Part shown: positions 26,685 through 34,729 of the stretch, in pieces
How the letters are laid out: the number at the start of each line of letters is the position of its first letter
Position numbering within the stretch: position 1 is the first letter of the stretch
Source of the DNA: Halovulum sp039180525
GTDB taxonomy: Bacteria; Pseudomonadota; Alphaproteobacteria; Rhodobacterales; Rhodobacteraceae
Length of the DNA: 64,000 nt
Assembly: GCA_039180525.1 (NCBI GenBank)
Contig: JBCDDF010000003.1
Coordinates: 62,001-126,000, forward strand
Reading direction: 5' to 3'
Notes under the pieces: generated by a model
What the model saw: only the letters and a program-made list of their open reading frames with translations
Database searches by the model: none
What the model was told of the DNA's origin: nothing
Program-made: the position numbers and the translations under genes

Positions 26685-27254
26685 ATGGCCACTCCGACGA
26701 TCCATGACGAAACCACCGCGCCCGAAGCCGCCCGCCCGTTGCTGGACAACTCCAAGAGAGCCTTTGGCCGCATTCCCAATCTGCACGGCGTGATGGCATC
26801 CAGCCCCGCGCATCTAGAGGCGTATCAGACGCTGCACCGCACCGTTATCGAAAACACCGCCTTCACGCCCACCGAACGCACCGTGGTTTGGATGGCGATC
26901 AATGTCGAACACGAATGCCACTACTGCGTGCCGGCGCACACCGCCATCGCCCATATGGACAGCATCGATCCCAAGATCATCGAGGCGCTGCGTACAACCG
27001 CGCCGCTGGGCGACGCCAAACTCGAAGCCCTGCGCGATTTCACCCTCACCGTCCTGCGCGCCCGCGGCCGTGTCTCCGACGCCGAACTGACCGCGTTCAA
27101 AGCGGCCGGCTATGAGGACCGCCACGTCCTCGACGTCCTGCTCATCCTCGCGCAAAAGGTGATGTCGAACTACACCAACCACATCTACGACACACCGGTC
27201 GACGCCGCCTTCCAGAAATTCGACTGGACCCCCAACACAGCCAAGGCCGCCTGA
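26685..27254 (+). CDS. Carboxymuconolactone decarboxylase family protein (AhpD-like)
   Basis: A 189-residue all-helical protein of the CMD/AhpD family. The redox motif Cys78-His-Tyr-Cys81 with His85 matches the thiol-disulphide active site of alkylhydroperoxidase D-like enzymes, so a peroxidase or disulphide reductase role is more likely than carboxymuconolactone decarboxylation. ATG 26685 has AAGGGGA upstream; the longer frame overlaps hslV antisense. It is divergent from hslV and ends before a terminator flanked by two copies of a dispersed repeat. Confidence 0.85.
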   Translation: MATPTIHDETTAPEAARPLLDNSKRAFGRIPNLHGVMASSPAHLEAYQTLHRTVIENTAFTPTERTVVWMAINVEHECHYCVPAHTAIAHMDSIDPKIIEALRTTAPLGDAKLEALRDFTLTVLRARGRVSDAELTAFKAAGYEDRHVLDVLLILAQKVMSNYTNHIYDTPVDAAFQKFDWTPNTAKAA

Positions 27255-27264
27255 CCGGCCCCCG

Positions 27265-27310
27265 GCTTCTTCGATCCAAAATATCCCCGCCGGAGGCTCC
27301 GACACCGGCA
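27265..27310 (+). repeat. Dispersed GCTTCTT...CCGCCGGAGGC repeat, copy A
   Basis: A 46-bp element starting GCTTCTTCGATCC, then an AT-rich centre and the core CCCGCCGGAGGCTCCG. Copy B 80 bp downstream is nearly the same. Related copies lie at 40695-40728, 40771-40818 and 58006-58039. All are directly after genes. Confidence 0.75.
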
Positions 27311-27316
27311 ACGAGA

Positions 27317-27344
27317 AGGGGCGCCCGATCCCCCGGGCGCCCCT
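27317..27344. terminator. Strong hairpin, probable bidirectional terminator
   Basis: An 11-bp perfect stem AGGGGCGCCCG / CGGGCGCCCCT with a 6-base loop, between the convergent CMD-family gene (+) and infB (-). It is followed by the pyrimidine-rich GCTTCTTCG rather than a pure T-run. Confidence 0.65.
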
Positions 27345-27390
27345 GCTTCTTCGATCCTCAAATACTCCCGCCGGAGGCTCCGGCGCCGGC
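27345..27390 (+). repeat. Dispersed GCTTCTT...CCGCCGGAGGC repeat, copy B
   Basis: Second direct copy of the 46-bp element, differing from copy A at only a handful of positions (ATCCTCAAATACT in the middle). It begins at the last base of the terminator stem. Confidence 0.75.
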
Positions 27391-27404
27391 CGACGCCACA
27401 GACC

Positions 27405-29891
27405 CTAAAGCGTCCGTTCGACCTCTTCGGTCTCGAAGATCTCGATCACGTCACCTTCGCGGATGTCCTCGTAGTTCTCAAAGGCCATACCGCATTCCTG
27501 GCCGCCCTGGACTTCCTTCACCTCGTCCTTGAAGCGTTTCAACGTCTTCAGCTTGCCTTCGTGGATGACCACGTTGTCGCGCAACAGACGTACGCCGGCC
27601 TCGCGGCGGGCGACGCCTTCGGTGACCTCGCAGCCCGCGACCTTGCCGACGCCAGAGACCTTGAAGACCTGCTTGATGGCCGCGTAACCGATAAAGGTCT
27701 CCTTGATCTCCGCCGACAACAGACCGCTCGCGGCGGCTTTGATGTCATCGACCAGATCGTAGATGATCGAATAATACCGGATCTCCACGCCCTTCTGGTT
27801 CGCGCTCTCGCGCGCCGGGGCGTTGGCACGGACGTTGAAGCCGATGATCGGCGCCTGAGAGGCTTCGGCCAGCGTCACGTCGCTTTCGGTGATCGCGCCC
27901 ACACCCGAATGCAGCACGCGCACGCGCACCTCGTCATTGCCGACCTTCTCCATCGCCTGGACGATGGCCTCGGCCGAGCCCTGCACGTCCGCCTTCACCA
28001 GGATCGGCAGTTCGGTGACGTTCTCGTCGGCCTTTTTCTGCGCCAGCAACTGGTCCAGCGTCGTCGCGGCACCGGCGGCGGCGCGTTTGTCCTTGGCCTG
28101 CTGTTCGCGGTATTCGGCGATCTCGCGCGCCCGTGCCTCGTCCGGCACGACGTTCAGCACGTCGCCGGCCTCGGGCGTGCCGTTCAGGCCCAATACCTCG
28201 ACCGGCACGGACGGCCCGGCATCGTTGACCCGCGCGCCCTGGTCGTTGACCAACGCGCGGACCTTGCCCCACTGCTCGCCGACGACGAAGATATCGCCGC
28301 GCTTCAGCGTGCCCTTCTGCACCAGAACCGTGGCGACGGGGCCGCGGCCCACATCCAACTGCGCCTCGATCACCGCGCCTTCGGCGGCGCGCTCGGGGTT
28401 GGCCCTCAACTCCAGCAATTCCGCCTGCAACGCGATGTTTTCCAACAACGTGTCCAGCCCGGCGCCGGTGATGGCGGAAACCTCCACATCCAGCACATCG
28501 CCCGACATCTTCTCGACGATGACCTCGTGCTGCAGCAATTCGGTCCGCACCTTGTCCGGCTCCGCGCCGGGTTTGTCGATCTTGTTGATCGCCACGATCA
28601 TCGGCACTTCGGCCGCCTTGGCATGGGCGATCGCCTCGATCGTCTGCGGCATGACGCTGTCATCGGCGGCCACGACCAGCACGACGATATCGGTCACCTG
28701 GGCGCCCCGCGCCCGCATCGAGGTAAAGGCCGCGTGACCCGGCGTATCCAGGAATGTCAGCACCGCGCCGCTGTCCGTGGTGATCTGATACGCGCCGATA
28801 TGCTGCGTGATCCCGCCAGCCTCGCCCGAGACGACGCTGGTCTTGCGGATCGCATCCAGCAAAGAGGTCTTGCCGTGGTCGACATGACCCATGATCGTGA
28901 TCACGGGCGGGCGGGATTTCAGATCGTCGGCACTGTCGTCGGCGGTGACGATCACATCCTCCACATCCGCATCCGACACCCGCACCACACGGTGGCCGAA
29001 TTCCTGAACGATCAACTCGGCGGTATCGGCGTCGATGGTCTGGTTCTGGGTCGCCATGATGCCGTTCTGCATCAGCGACTTGACCACCGCGGCGACACGT
29101 TCGGCCATGCGGTTGGCCAGTTCGCTGACCATAATCGCTTCGGGCAGCTTGACCTCGCGCACGATCTTTTCCCGCGGCTCGTTGGAGCCCATCATCTTGC
29201 GCTTCTCGCGCTCCTGCCGGCGGCGCATCGCGGCGACGGACCGTTGCCGGCCGCCCTCTCCGGTGGCTTGGCTGATGGTCAGCTTGCCCGAGCGGCGGCG
29301 ATCGTCGCCGGCCTTGCCCCGGTTCTGGCGGCGGTCTTCCTGCTGCCGGTCCGGCTGCCGGGTCTTGGCCGCCGGTCCGGTGCGGCCGGCCTCTGCCCGT
29401 GCCGCCGCGGCCTGGGCCGCCGCCGGATCGTCGGGCTGCGTGGCCGGCTTTGCCGCCGGTGCCTTGGCCTTTGCCTCGTCGGCCTTGGCCTTGGCCTCTT
29501 CGGCGGCGCGCCGTTCCTGGGCGCGCTTGGCCTCCATTTCCGCCTCGCGGTCGGCGGCTTCCTTTTCCTCGCGCAGACGGGCCATTTCCGCCTCGCGCCG
29601 GGCCTCGTCGGCCTTCAGTTGCTTTTCGCGTTCCGCCTGCTGGGCCTGGTTGGCCTGCACCGCGCGCAGCCGACGCTCGCGTTCGCTGTCCGACAGCCCG
29701 GCCTGGCCGGCGCCCGCGCCGCCGGTTCCGCCACCGGCTTTCTTAGACACCACGCGGCGGCGCTTTTTGGTTTCCACCAGAACGGACTTGGACCGACCGT
29801 GCGAGAAGCTTTGCTTCACATGGCTGGTCTCGGTGCTGCCACGCAGCCCGAGCGTCTTGCCCTTGTCGGTTCTGTCCTTCGTATCGCTCAT
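27405..29891 (-). CDS. infB: Translation initiation factor IF-2
   Basis: An 828-residue IF-2, the GTPase that places initiator fMet-tRNA on the ribosome. The N-terminal ~280 residues are basic and coiled-coil-like, rich in Glu/Arg/Ala/Lys repeats (about 85-150). The G domain starts with GHVDHGKT at 335-342, followed by DTPGHAAF and NKIDKPGA. The C-terminal fMet-tRNA-binding domain ends YEDIREGDVIEIFETEEVERTL, the typical finish. It is the last gene of rimP-nusA-ylxR-infB. rbfA and truB, often downstream, are not here; the operon ends at the repeat/terminator region. Confidence 0.97.
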   Translation of the reverse strand: MSDTKDRTDKGKTLGLRGSTETSHVKQSFSHGRSKSVLVETKKRRRVVSKKAGGGTGGAGAGQAGLSDSERERRLRAVQANQAQQAEREKQLKADEARREAEMARLREEKEAADREAEMEAKRAQERRAAEEAKAKADEAKAKAPAAKPATQPDDPAAAQAAAARAEAGRTGPAAKTRQPDRQQEDRRQNRGKAGDDRRRSGKLTISQATGEGGRQRSVAAMRRRQEREKRKMMGSNEPREKIVREVKLPEAIMVSELANRMAERVAAVVKSLMQNGIMATQNQTIDADTAELIVQEFGHRVVRVSDADVEDVIVTADDSADDLKSRPPVITIMGHVDHGKTSLLDAIRKTSVVSGEAGGITQHIGAYQITTDSGAVLTFLDTPGHAAFTSMRARGAQVTDIVVLVVAADDSVMPQTIEAIAHAKAAEVPMIVAINKIDKPGAEPDKVRTELLQHEVIVEKMSGDVLDVEVSAITGAGLDTLLENIALQAELLELRANPERAAEGAVIEAQLDVGRGPVATVLVQKGTLKRGDIFVVGEQWGKVRALVNDQGARVNDAGPSVPVEVLGLNGTPEAGDVLNVVPDEARAREIAEYREQQAKDKRAAAGAATTLDQLLAQKKADENVTELPILVKADVQGSAEAIVQAMEKVGNDEVRVRVLHSGVGAITESDVTLAEASQAPIIGFNVRANAPARESANQKGVEIRYYSIIYDLVDDIKAAASGLLSAEIKETFIGYAAIKQVFKVSGVGKVAGCEVTEGVARREAGVRLLRDNVVIHEGKLKTLKRFKDEVKEVQGGQECGMAFENYEDIREGDVIEIFETEEVERTL

Positions 29892-29946
29892 GCGAATAAA
29901 GCCTTTCCCCCGGGGGCGGCCCCCGGACCCTGTTTCTGACCGTCTG

Positions 29947-30546
29947 TCAGACCCGTTTACGTCTTACGCCCGCCAATCGCGCCGACTCATACCGGACACG
30001 GCTGCTGAGTCCACCCGAGATAAGCGCCGCATGTATCACACGATCGCGCCCGAAAGCCACACCCAATTCCGACGCGGAAAGCACGTCAAAATAGGTGTTT
30101 TCACCCCGTGGCGGCCGCAACCGCGCCTTTTCGCGCGCCGACCCGTCGACGGCTTGCAACAGACAGCCCGCCGTCTCCTCGACCAGCGTCTTCTTCACCT
30201 TCTCCAAACCGGCGACCGCGGCGCCCGCCTTGCGCGCCAGCGACACCAGATCGACCACCCGCGCAGCCAGCAAGCTCTCCACCTGGCCCGCCAGGTCGGC
30301 CGGTACCGTCACCGCCTGGCGCGCCGCGCGCTGGAAGCCGCCCTTGCGCCCGGCCTTGTCCAGGGCCGCGCGGTCGGCGGATACCCAGATGCCGCGGCCG
30401 GGCAGCTTTTCGGCCACGTCCGGCACGATCACATCGCCGGGGCCGACCACGAAACGGATCAGCCCGGCTTTGGGGCCGCTATCGCCGGTGGCGATGCAAC
30501 GCCGTTCCGGCGCCGTGCGTTCCGCTTTGCGCCCGCCGCGCGTCAT
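29947..30546 (-). CDS. YlxR-domain RNA-binding protein with L7Ae-like C-terminus
   Basis: A 199-residue protein. Residues about 5-85 form the YlxR (DUF448) domain with the conserved RRCIATG, LIRFVVGPG and LPGRGIWV segments; the rest resembles the L7Ae/L30e-type RNA-binding fold (VSLARKAGAAVAGLEKV). Such two-domain proteins between nusA and infB are usual in alphaproteobacteria. YlxR (RnpM) in Bacillus modulates RNase P; the role in this group is not established. It lies 12 bp after nusA and 55 bp before infB. Confidence 0.88.
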   Translation of the reverse strand: MTRGGRKAERTAPERRCIATGDSGPKAGLIRFVVGPGDVIVPDVAEKLPGRGIWVSADRAALDKAGRKGGFQRAARQAVTVPADLAGQVESLLAARVVDLVSLARKAGAAVAGLEKVKKTLVEETAGCLLQAVDGSAREKARLRPPRGENTYFDVLSASELGVAFGRDRVIHAALISGGLSSRVRYESARLAGVRRKRV

Positions 30547-30558
30547 GCGGCCGGCCCA

Positions 30559-32208
30559 TCACGCCTCGGCCGAGGTTTCGGCGGCGGCGTCTTCCTCGGC
30601 GCCATCCGCATCCCCGTCCGCTTCCGCCGCCTCGGCGGCTTGCTGGGCGGCGATTTCCTCTTCCGTCACCCAGCCCAGCATCAGCCGCGCGCGCATGATC
30701 AAATGCCGCGCCTCTTCCTGGCTCATGTCGAAGGTTTCCAGCAGCCCGTCGTCCTTCACCCGCTTACCGTCGACCGTGGTATAGCCCCCGGCCAATTCCC
30801 AATCCGCACAGCGCGCGAATTCTTCCAGGTTCAAAACCCCGTCCTCGGCCAGCTTCTCGATCATCTGGGGTGTCAGCCCCTCAAAATCAAACAGGTCCTG
30901 CTGCACGCCCAGCTCGCGCGCGTGTTCGATGGCCTTTTGGTTGATCTCTTCCAGGCTTTCGCGGGCGCGAGCCTGCAATTCCTCCGCCGTATCGGCATCG
31001 AACCCTTCGATAGACGTCAGCTCGTCCACATCGACATAGGCCACTTCCTCTAGCGTTTCGAACCCTTCGGATACCAACAACTGGCCCACCATCTCATCGA
31101 CATTCATCGTGTCCATGAAATGCTGTGTGCGCTCGGCGAATTCCTTCTGACGGCGTTCGGATTCCGCCTCTTCGGTCATGATGTCGATGTCGAACCCGGT
31201 CAGCTGAGACGCCAGCCGCACGTTCTGCCCGCGCCGGCCGATGGCCAGGCTCAACTGGTCATCGGGCACCACGACCTCGATCCGCTCCGCATCCTCGTCG
31301 AAGACGACCTTGGCGACCTCTGCCGGTTGCAGCGCATTGACCAGAAACGTCGGCGCATCCTCATTCCAGGGGATGATGTCGATCTTTTCGCCCTGCAACT
31401 CGTTGACCACCGCCTGAACGCGGCTGCCGCGCATCCCGACGCAGGCACCGACCGGGTCGATGGAATTATCGTAAGAGATCACGCCGATCTTGGCGCGGCT
31501 GCCGGGGTCGCGGGCCACCGCCTTGATCTCGATGATGCCGTCATAGATTTCCGGCACTTCCATCTTGAACAATTCGGCCATGAATTCCGGCGCCGTGCGG
31601 CTGAGGAAGATCTGCGGCCCGCGCATCTCGCTGCGCACATCGCGGATATAGGCGCGGATCCGGTCGCCGTTGCGATAGGCCTCGCGGTTGATCAGCTGGT
31701 CGCGGCGCAGCACCGCCTCGCCCCGGCCGACATCCACGATCACATTGCCATACTCGGTGCGCTTGACGATGCCGTTGATGATCTCGCCCACGCGGTCCTT
31801 GAATTCCTCGTACTGACGCTCGCGCTCGGCCTCGCGCACCTTTTGCATGATGACCTGCTTCGCCGATTGCGCGGCGATCCGGCCCATTTCCAGCGGCGGC
31901 AGTTCGTCCCGGATCTCGTCGCCCGGCTTGGGGTCGTCCAGGAAATCCTTGGCGTCTTCGGGCAGGATTTCGGTGAAATCGTTCTCGATCTCTTCGGCCA
32001 CGGTGCGCACGCGCCACATGGTCAACTCGCCGGTCTTGGGGTCGATCTTGGCGCGGATGTCCAACTCGGCCCCGTAACGCGACCGCGCGCCCTTGGCCAT
32101 GCTTTCCTCCATGGCCTCGATCACCAGCGCGGGGTCGATCATCTTCTCGCGCGCCACAGCATCGGCGATCTGCAGAAGTTCCAGCCGGTTGGCGGATGTC
32201 ACACTCAT
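30559..32208 (-). CDS. nusA: Transcription termination/antitermination factor NusA
   Basis: A 549-residue NusA that binds RNA polymerase and nascent RNA to control pausing, termination and antitermination. The N-terminal RNAP-binding domain is followed by the S1 domain (near GIVKRTEYGNVIVDVG, about 130-200), two KH domains (CVGMRGSRVQAVVNELQGEKIDIIPW and IGRRGQNVRLASQLTGFDIDIM) and C-terminal helical repeats. It ends in a very acidic, Ala-rich tail of about 35 residues. It overlaps rimP by 4 bp, so the two are translationally coupled. Confidence 0.97.
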   Translation of the reverse strand: MSVTSANRLELLQIADAVAREKMIDPALVIEAMEESMAKGARSRYGAELDIRAKIDPKTGELTMWRVRTVAEEIENDFTEILPEDAKDFLDDPKPGDEIRDELPPLEMGRIAAQSAKQVIMQKVREAERERQYEEFKDRVGEIINGIVKRTEYGNVIVDVGRGEAVLRRDQLINREAYRNGDRIRAYIRDVRSEMRGPQIFLSRTAPEFMAELFKMEVPEIYDGIIEIKAVARDPGSRAKIGVISYDNSIDPVGACVGMRGSRVQAVVNELQGEKIDIIPWNEDAPTFLVNALQPAEVAKVVFDEDAERIEVVVPDDQLSLAIGRRGQNVRLASQLTGFDIDIMTEEAESERRQKEFAERTQHFMDTMNVDEMVGQLLVSEGFETLEEVAYVDVDELTSIEGFDADTAEELQARARESLEEINQKAIEHARELGVQQDLFDFEGLTPQMIEKLAEDGVLNLEEFARCADWELAGGYTTVDGKRVKDDGLLETFDMSQEEARHLIMRARLMLGWVTEEEIAAQQAAEAAEADGDADGAEEDAAAETSAEA

Positions 32209-32765
32209 GTCGCGTCTTCCTCCTCGATCTCGTCAAACTTCGCCGGGTCGAACCCGCGGTCCTTCTTTGCTTTCAGGCTTTCGGCGATCAGCGCGTCCGT
32301 CAGCACCAGTTTCGCATCCGTCAGCCAGTCGAATTCCAGCCCGATCGTGCCTTCGGCGATGTCGATCAGCACCTCGCCATCTTCGACCCCGCGCAGCACG
32401 CCCTTGAAATTCTTGCGCCCCGAAATCACCTCCGCCGTCTGCAGCTTGACGTCATGGCCGGCATAGGCCGCGAAATCCTTCAACCGCGTCAGCGGCCGGT
32501 CGATGCCGGGTGAAGAGACCTCCAGGCTGTACTCCCCCTCGATCGGGTCTTCCACATCCAGATGCGCGCTGACCGCCCGGCTGATGGCGGCGCAGTCATC
32601 CACCTCGATCCCGCCGGTCGCGGTGTCGGCCATGATCTGCAGCGTCGGCCGCTTGCCACCCATGAACCGCAGCCGGACCAGTTCATAGCCCAGCCCCTCG
32701 ATCACCGGCTGCACGATCGCAGCCAGCCGCCGATCCATCTGAGCCTTTGCGATCAGGTCGGACAT
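32205..32765 (-). CDS. rimP: Ribosome maturation factor RimP
   Basis: A 186-residue RimP needed for 30S subunit assembly. The conserved N-terminal GYELVRLRF, the IDDCAAISRAVSAHLD-like block, and the VSSPGIDRPLTRLKDF signature are present; the C-terminal SH3-like domain follows. It heads rimP-nusA-ylxR-infB. GAGGACCT precedes the ATG, and a strong intrinsic terminator hairpin ends only about 13 bp upstream of that ATG, so transcription of the operon must start between or pass through it. Confidence 0.95.
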   Translation of the reverse strand: MSDLIAKAQMDRRLAAIVQPVIEGLGYELVRLRFMGGKRPTLQIMADTATGGIEVDDCAAISRAVSAHLDVEDPIEGEYSLEVSSPGIDRPLTRLKDFAAYAGHDVKLQTAEVISGRKNFKGVLRGVEDGEVLIDIAEGTIGLEFDWLTDAKLVLTDALIAESLKAKKDRGFDPAKFDEIEEEDAT

Positions 32766-32778
32766 AGGTCCTCAAAAC

Positions 32779-32802
32779 AAAAAAACGGGCCAGCGGCCCG
32801 TT
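32779..32802 (-). terminator. Intrinsic terminator or attenuator before rimP
   Basis: On the minus strand AACGGGCC-GCT-GGCCCGTT is followed by TTTTTGTTTT. This is a textbook Rho-independent terminator with an 8-bp stem and 3-base loop. It can end the regA-DUF1801 transcript, but the T-run abuts the rimP ribosome-binding site, so it may also work as an attenuator for the rimP-nusA-infB operon. Confidence 0.8.
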
Positions 32803-32880
32803 GCATCTTTCGGTGGAAGGTCTGGGATGCCCATTCGATCCGCTGTTGAGCTGGATATAGGCCCGCGTATCAGGCGATGC

Positions 32881-32918
32881 AAGCGCGAAGTGGTTAACCG
32901 GGAACGACCACCGCGCTT
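32881..32918 (-). other. Structured region upstream of rimP
   Basis: An imperfect inverted repeat, AAGCGCG-(AA)-GTGGT with ACCAC-CGCGCTT, that folds into an 11-12 bp stem with a 2-nt bulge. It lies between the DUF1801 gene and the terminator. It could be an RNA leader element of the rimP operon or an operator; there is no further evidence. Confidence 0.35.
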
Positions 32919-32937
32919 CGGCCCACGCGCCCCGGGC

Positions 32938-33351
32938 TCAGGATATCGGATAAAGCCGCGCCATATCCGCAACCGACACCCGCACCAGATCCTCCAGCAC
33001 CGCCATATCGACCGACTTCAGCCGCCCCAGATAAAGGCAACTGACCGAATGCCGGTGCGGCCCCAGCCGGACCAAATGGTCGGCATACTTGGCCACGCCC
33101 GGCATGACATAGACCACCAAGTTCGCCTTGCGCGGCGCCAGCCCGGTGCGGAAGAACCGGTGGCGAGAGCCGTCCGCGCGCGCATATTCATACGCCCCGA
33201 ACCCTATGATGCTGTCGCCCCAGATCCGCGGTGGCCAGCCGGTGACGCGCGCCATCATCGCCATCACCGAGGCGGCATCCTCCCGCCGGCCGGCATGGGC
33301 GATCCCGGCCAGATAGACCGCCGGGTCCGCATCCGTCTCGACCGTCTTCAC
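32938..33351 (-). CDS. DUF1801 domain-containing protein
   Basis: A 137-residue protein of the DUF1801 (YdhG-like) family, with WPPRIWGDSIIGFGAYEYARADG, VVYVMPGVAKYADHLVRLGPHRHSVSCLYLGRL and a C-terminal VLEDLV segment as the shared features. The family is widespread and has no established biochemical activity. It starts with GTG 7 bp after the regA stop, so it is very likely co-transcribed with that regulator. Confidence 0.8.
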   Translation of the reverse strand: MKTVETDADPAVYLAGIAHAGRREDAASVMAMMARVTGWPPRIWGDSIIGFGAYEYARADGSRHRFFRTGLAPRKANLVVYVMPGVAKYADHLVRLGPHRHSVSCLYLGRLKSVDMAVLEDLVRVSVADMARLYPIS

Positions 33352-33358
33352 CGCCGCT

Positions 33359-33913
33359 TCAGCGCGGAGAGCGTTTCGCCAGGATCCGCTGCAACGTCCG
33401 CCGATGCATGTTCAACCGCCGCGCGGTTTCCGAGACATTGCGGTCGCACAGCTCATAAACGCGCTGGATATGTTCCCACCGCACCCGGTCGGCGGACATC
33501 GGGTTTTCCGGCGGCGGCGGCTTGTCGTCCTCTTCGGCCAACAGCGCCTGGGTGATCTCGTTGGCATCCGCAGGCTTGGAAATATAGTCGGTGGCCCCGA
33601 TCTTCACCGCCGCGACCGCGGTGGCGATGGCGCCGTAGCCGGTCAGCACGACGATACGGCTGTCCGGCCGGCGCGCGCGCAGGGTTTCCACAACATCCAG
33701 TCCGTTGCCATCCTCCAGCCGCAGATCGACCACCGCATAGGCCGGCGGGCTGGTGGCCACGATCTGCTTGCCCTCGCGCACGGTCTGAACGGCGGTGGGC
33801 TCGAACCCCCGCTTCTCCATGGCCCGGGTCAACCGCCGCAAAAACGGCTCGTCATCATCGAGCAACAGCAGAGAGTTGTCCTCGCCGATCTCCTTCAACA
33901 CACGCTCGCTCAT
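33359..33913 (-). CDS. regA: Redox response regulator RegA/PrrA/ActR
   Basis: A 184-residue response regulator of the RegA/PrrA class. The receiver domain has the acidic pocket Asp19-Asp20-Asp21 and the phospho-acceptor Asp63 in VVDLRLEDG, with Thr and Lys of LTGYG and ISKPAD. After a proline linker comes the Fis-type helix-turn-helix NVSETARRLNMHRRTLQRIL. Length and Asp63 match Rhodobacter PrrA, the global regulator of photosynthesis, carbon and nitrogen fixation and respiration genes. The usual neighbours regB (sensor kinase) and senC/prrC are not adjacent. ATG 33913 is chosen by family length; the frame is open further upstream. Confidence 0.95.
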   Translation of the reverse strand: MSERVLKEIGEDNSLLLLDDDEPFLRRLTRAMEKRGFEPTAVQTVREGKQIVATSPPAYAVVDLRLEDGNGLDVVETLRARRPDSRIVVLTGYGAIATAVAAVKIGATDYISKPADANEITQALLAEEDDKPPPPENPMSADRVRWEHIQRVYELCDRNVSETARRLNMHRRTLQRILAKRSPR

Positions 33914-34134
33914 CGCCGAAATCCTCTTGGTTTTCCGGGATGTAGTGTGACTTGGGGTAGGGGTCAAAGGATCACAAACCGGACGACGTTCCGTCATCGA
34001 GGTTGCGTCGTTCCCACCGAGTCAACATGTCGCAGTCTGCATCCGTCGTTAAATAACAAGAGACCTAGCGATCTGATATACGTAATGTGTAACGCGACGC
34101 TTGACGGCTGTGTTTGGACAATGTTCGCTGCATA

Positions 34135-34425
34135 ATGCTTACGCCAGACCAGTTTTCCGACAAGCGTCTCAAACAATTGTATCAGAACGGGGTAGTACGC
34201 GGCCTGAATAATGACTGGCTGCCTAAGATCAAAAGGTATCTCGCGGCATTGGCCGTAGCCGTTGATCCTAAGGACCTAGATATGCCGGGTAGCCACTGGC
34301 ACCAGCTCAAGGGAAACCGAAGCGACACGTATTCCGTCCGCGTATCGGGTAATTGGCGGCTCACCTATCGTTGGATCGATAATGGGCCTGCGAATGTGAA
34401 ACTGGAGGACTATCATGGCAACTGA
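34135..34425 (+). CDS. higB: HigB-type mRNA interferase toxin
   Basis: A 96-residue RelE/HigB-fold toxin. FSDKRLKQLYQNGVVRGL at the start, KIKRYLAALAVAVDPKDL in the helix, and VRVSGNWRLTYRW near the end are typical of HigB toxins that cleave mRNA on the ribosome. It precedes its antitoxin, the reverse of most toxin-antitoxin orders but normal for higBA, and overlaps it by 11 bp. ATG 34135 is favoured; a TTG seven codons upstream also fits. The 220 bp upstream are visibly richer in A/T than the surroundings, suggesting acquisition. Confidence 0.88.
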   Translation: MLTPDQFSDKRLKQLYQNGVVRGLNNDWLPKIKRYLAALAVAVDPKDLDMPGSHWHQLKGNRSDTYSVRVSGNWRLTYRWIDNGPANVKLEDYHGN

Positions 34426-34729
34426 CGACACGATACCGGCCTTCGAACCGCCGCATCCGGGCGAATATATCCGCGAGGACATCCTCCCCGCCTTGGACAT
34501 GACGATTGCGCAACTGGCCGCGCATTTGGGAGTTACCCGCCAGACGCTTTCAAACCTGATAAATGAAAAACGCGCGGTCTCTACCGAAATGGCGATCCGG
34601 CTTGGTAAAGCATTTGGAAATGGCGCGCGGTTCTGGCTGGCCCTGCAAATGCAGCGGGATATTTGGGAACGCCAACTCAAGGATCAGCCGGATGTGAAGC
34701 CCCTGAATTGGGATACAGAGGCCGCCTAA
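34415..34729 (+). CDS. higA: HigA-type antitoxin
   Basis: A 104-residue antitoxin with an XRE-type helix-turn-helix (about 30-75: MTIAQLAAHLGVTRQTLSNLINEKRAVSTEMAIRLGKAFG). It begins with the family signature PPHPGEYIREDILPALDM. HigA binds and neutralises HigB and represses the operon. It is translationally coupled to higB. Its stop overlaps by 4 bp the stop of the HNH gene on the other strand. Confidence 0.9.
   Translation: MATDDTIPAFEPPHPGEYIREDILPALDMTIAQLAAHLGVTRQTLSNLINEKRAVSTEMAIRLGKAFGNGARFWLALQMQRDIWERQLKDQPDVKPLNWDTEAA

Noticed and set aside
27561..29939. A 792-codon plus-strand frame antisense to infB
   Set aside because: It is the mirror of the infB codons; no domain is recognisable and codon usage follows the antisense of infB.
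29035..31053. A 672-codon plus-strand frame antisense to infB, ylxR and nusA
   Set aside because: Long antisense frames are expected in high-GC DNA; infB, ylxR and nusA are unmistakable on the other strand and the plus-strand translation is low-complexity Arg/Ser/Ala.
32819..32937. A tRNA (such as initiator tRNA) upstream of rimP, as in E. coli
   Set aside because: The region folds into a single bulged hairpin; no cloverleaf arms, TTC-loop or CCA end could be found.
34101..34136. A higBA promoter made of TTGACG (34101) and CATAAT (34131)
   Set aside because: The two hexamers are 24 bp apart, too far for a sigma-70-type promoter, and no other good -10 is correctly spaced.
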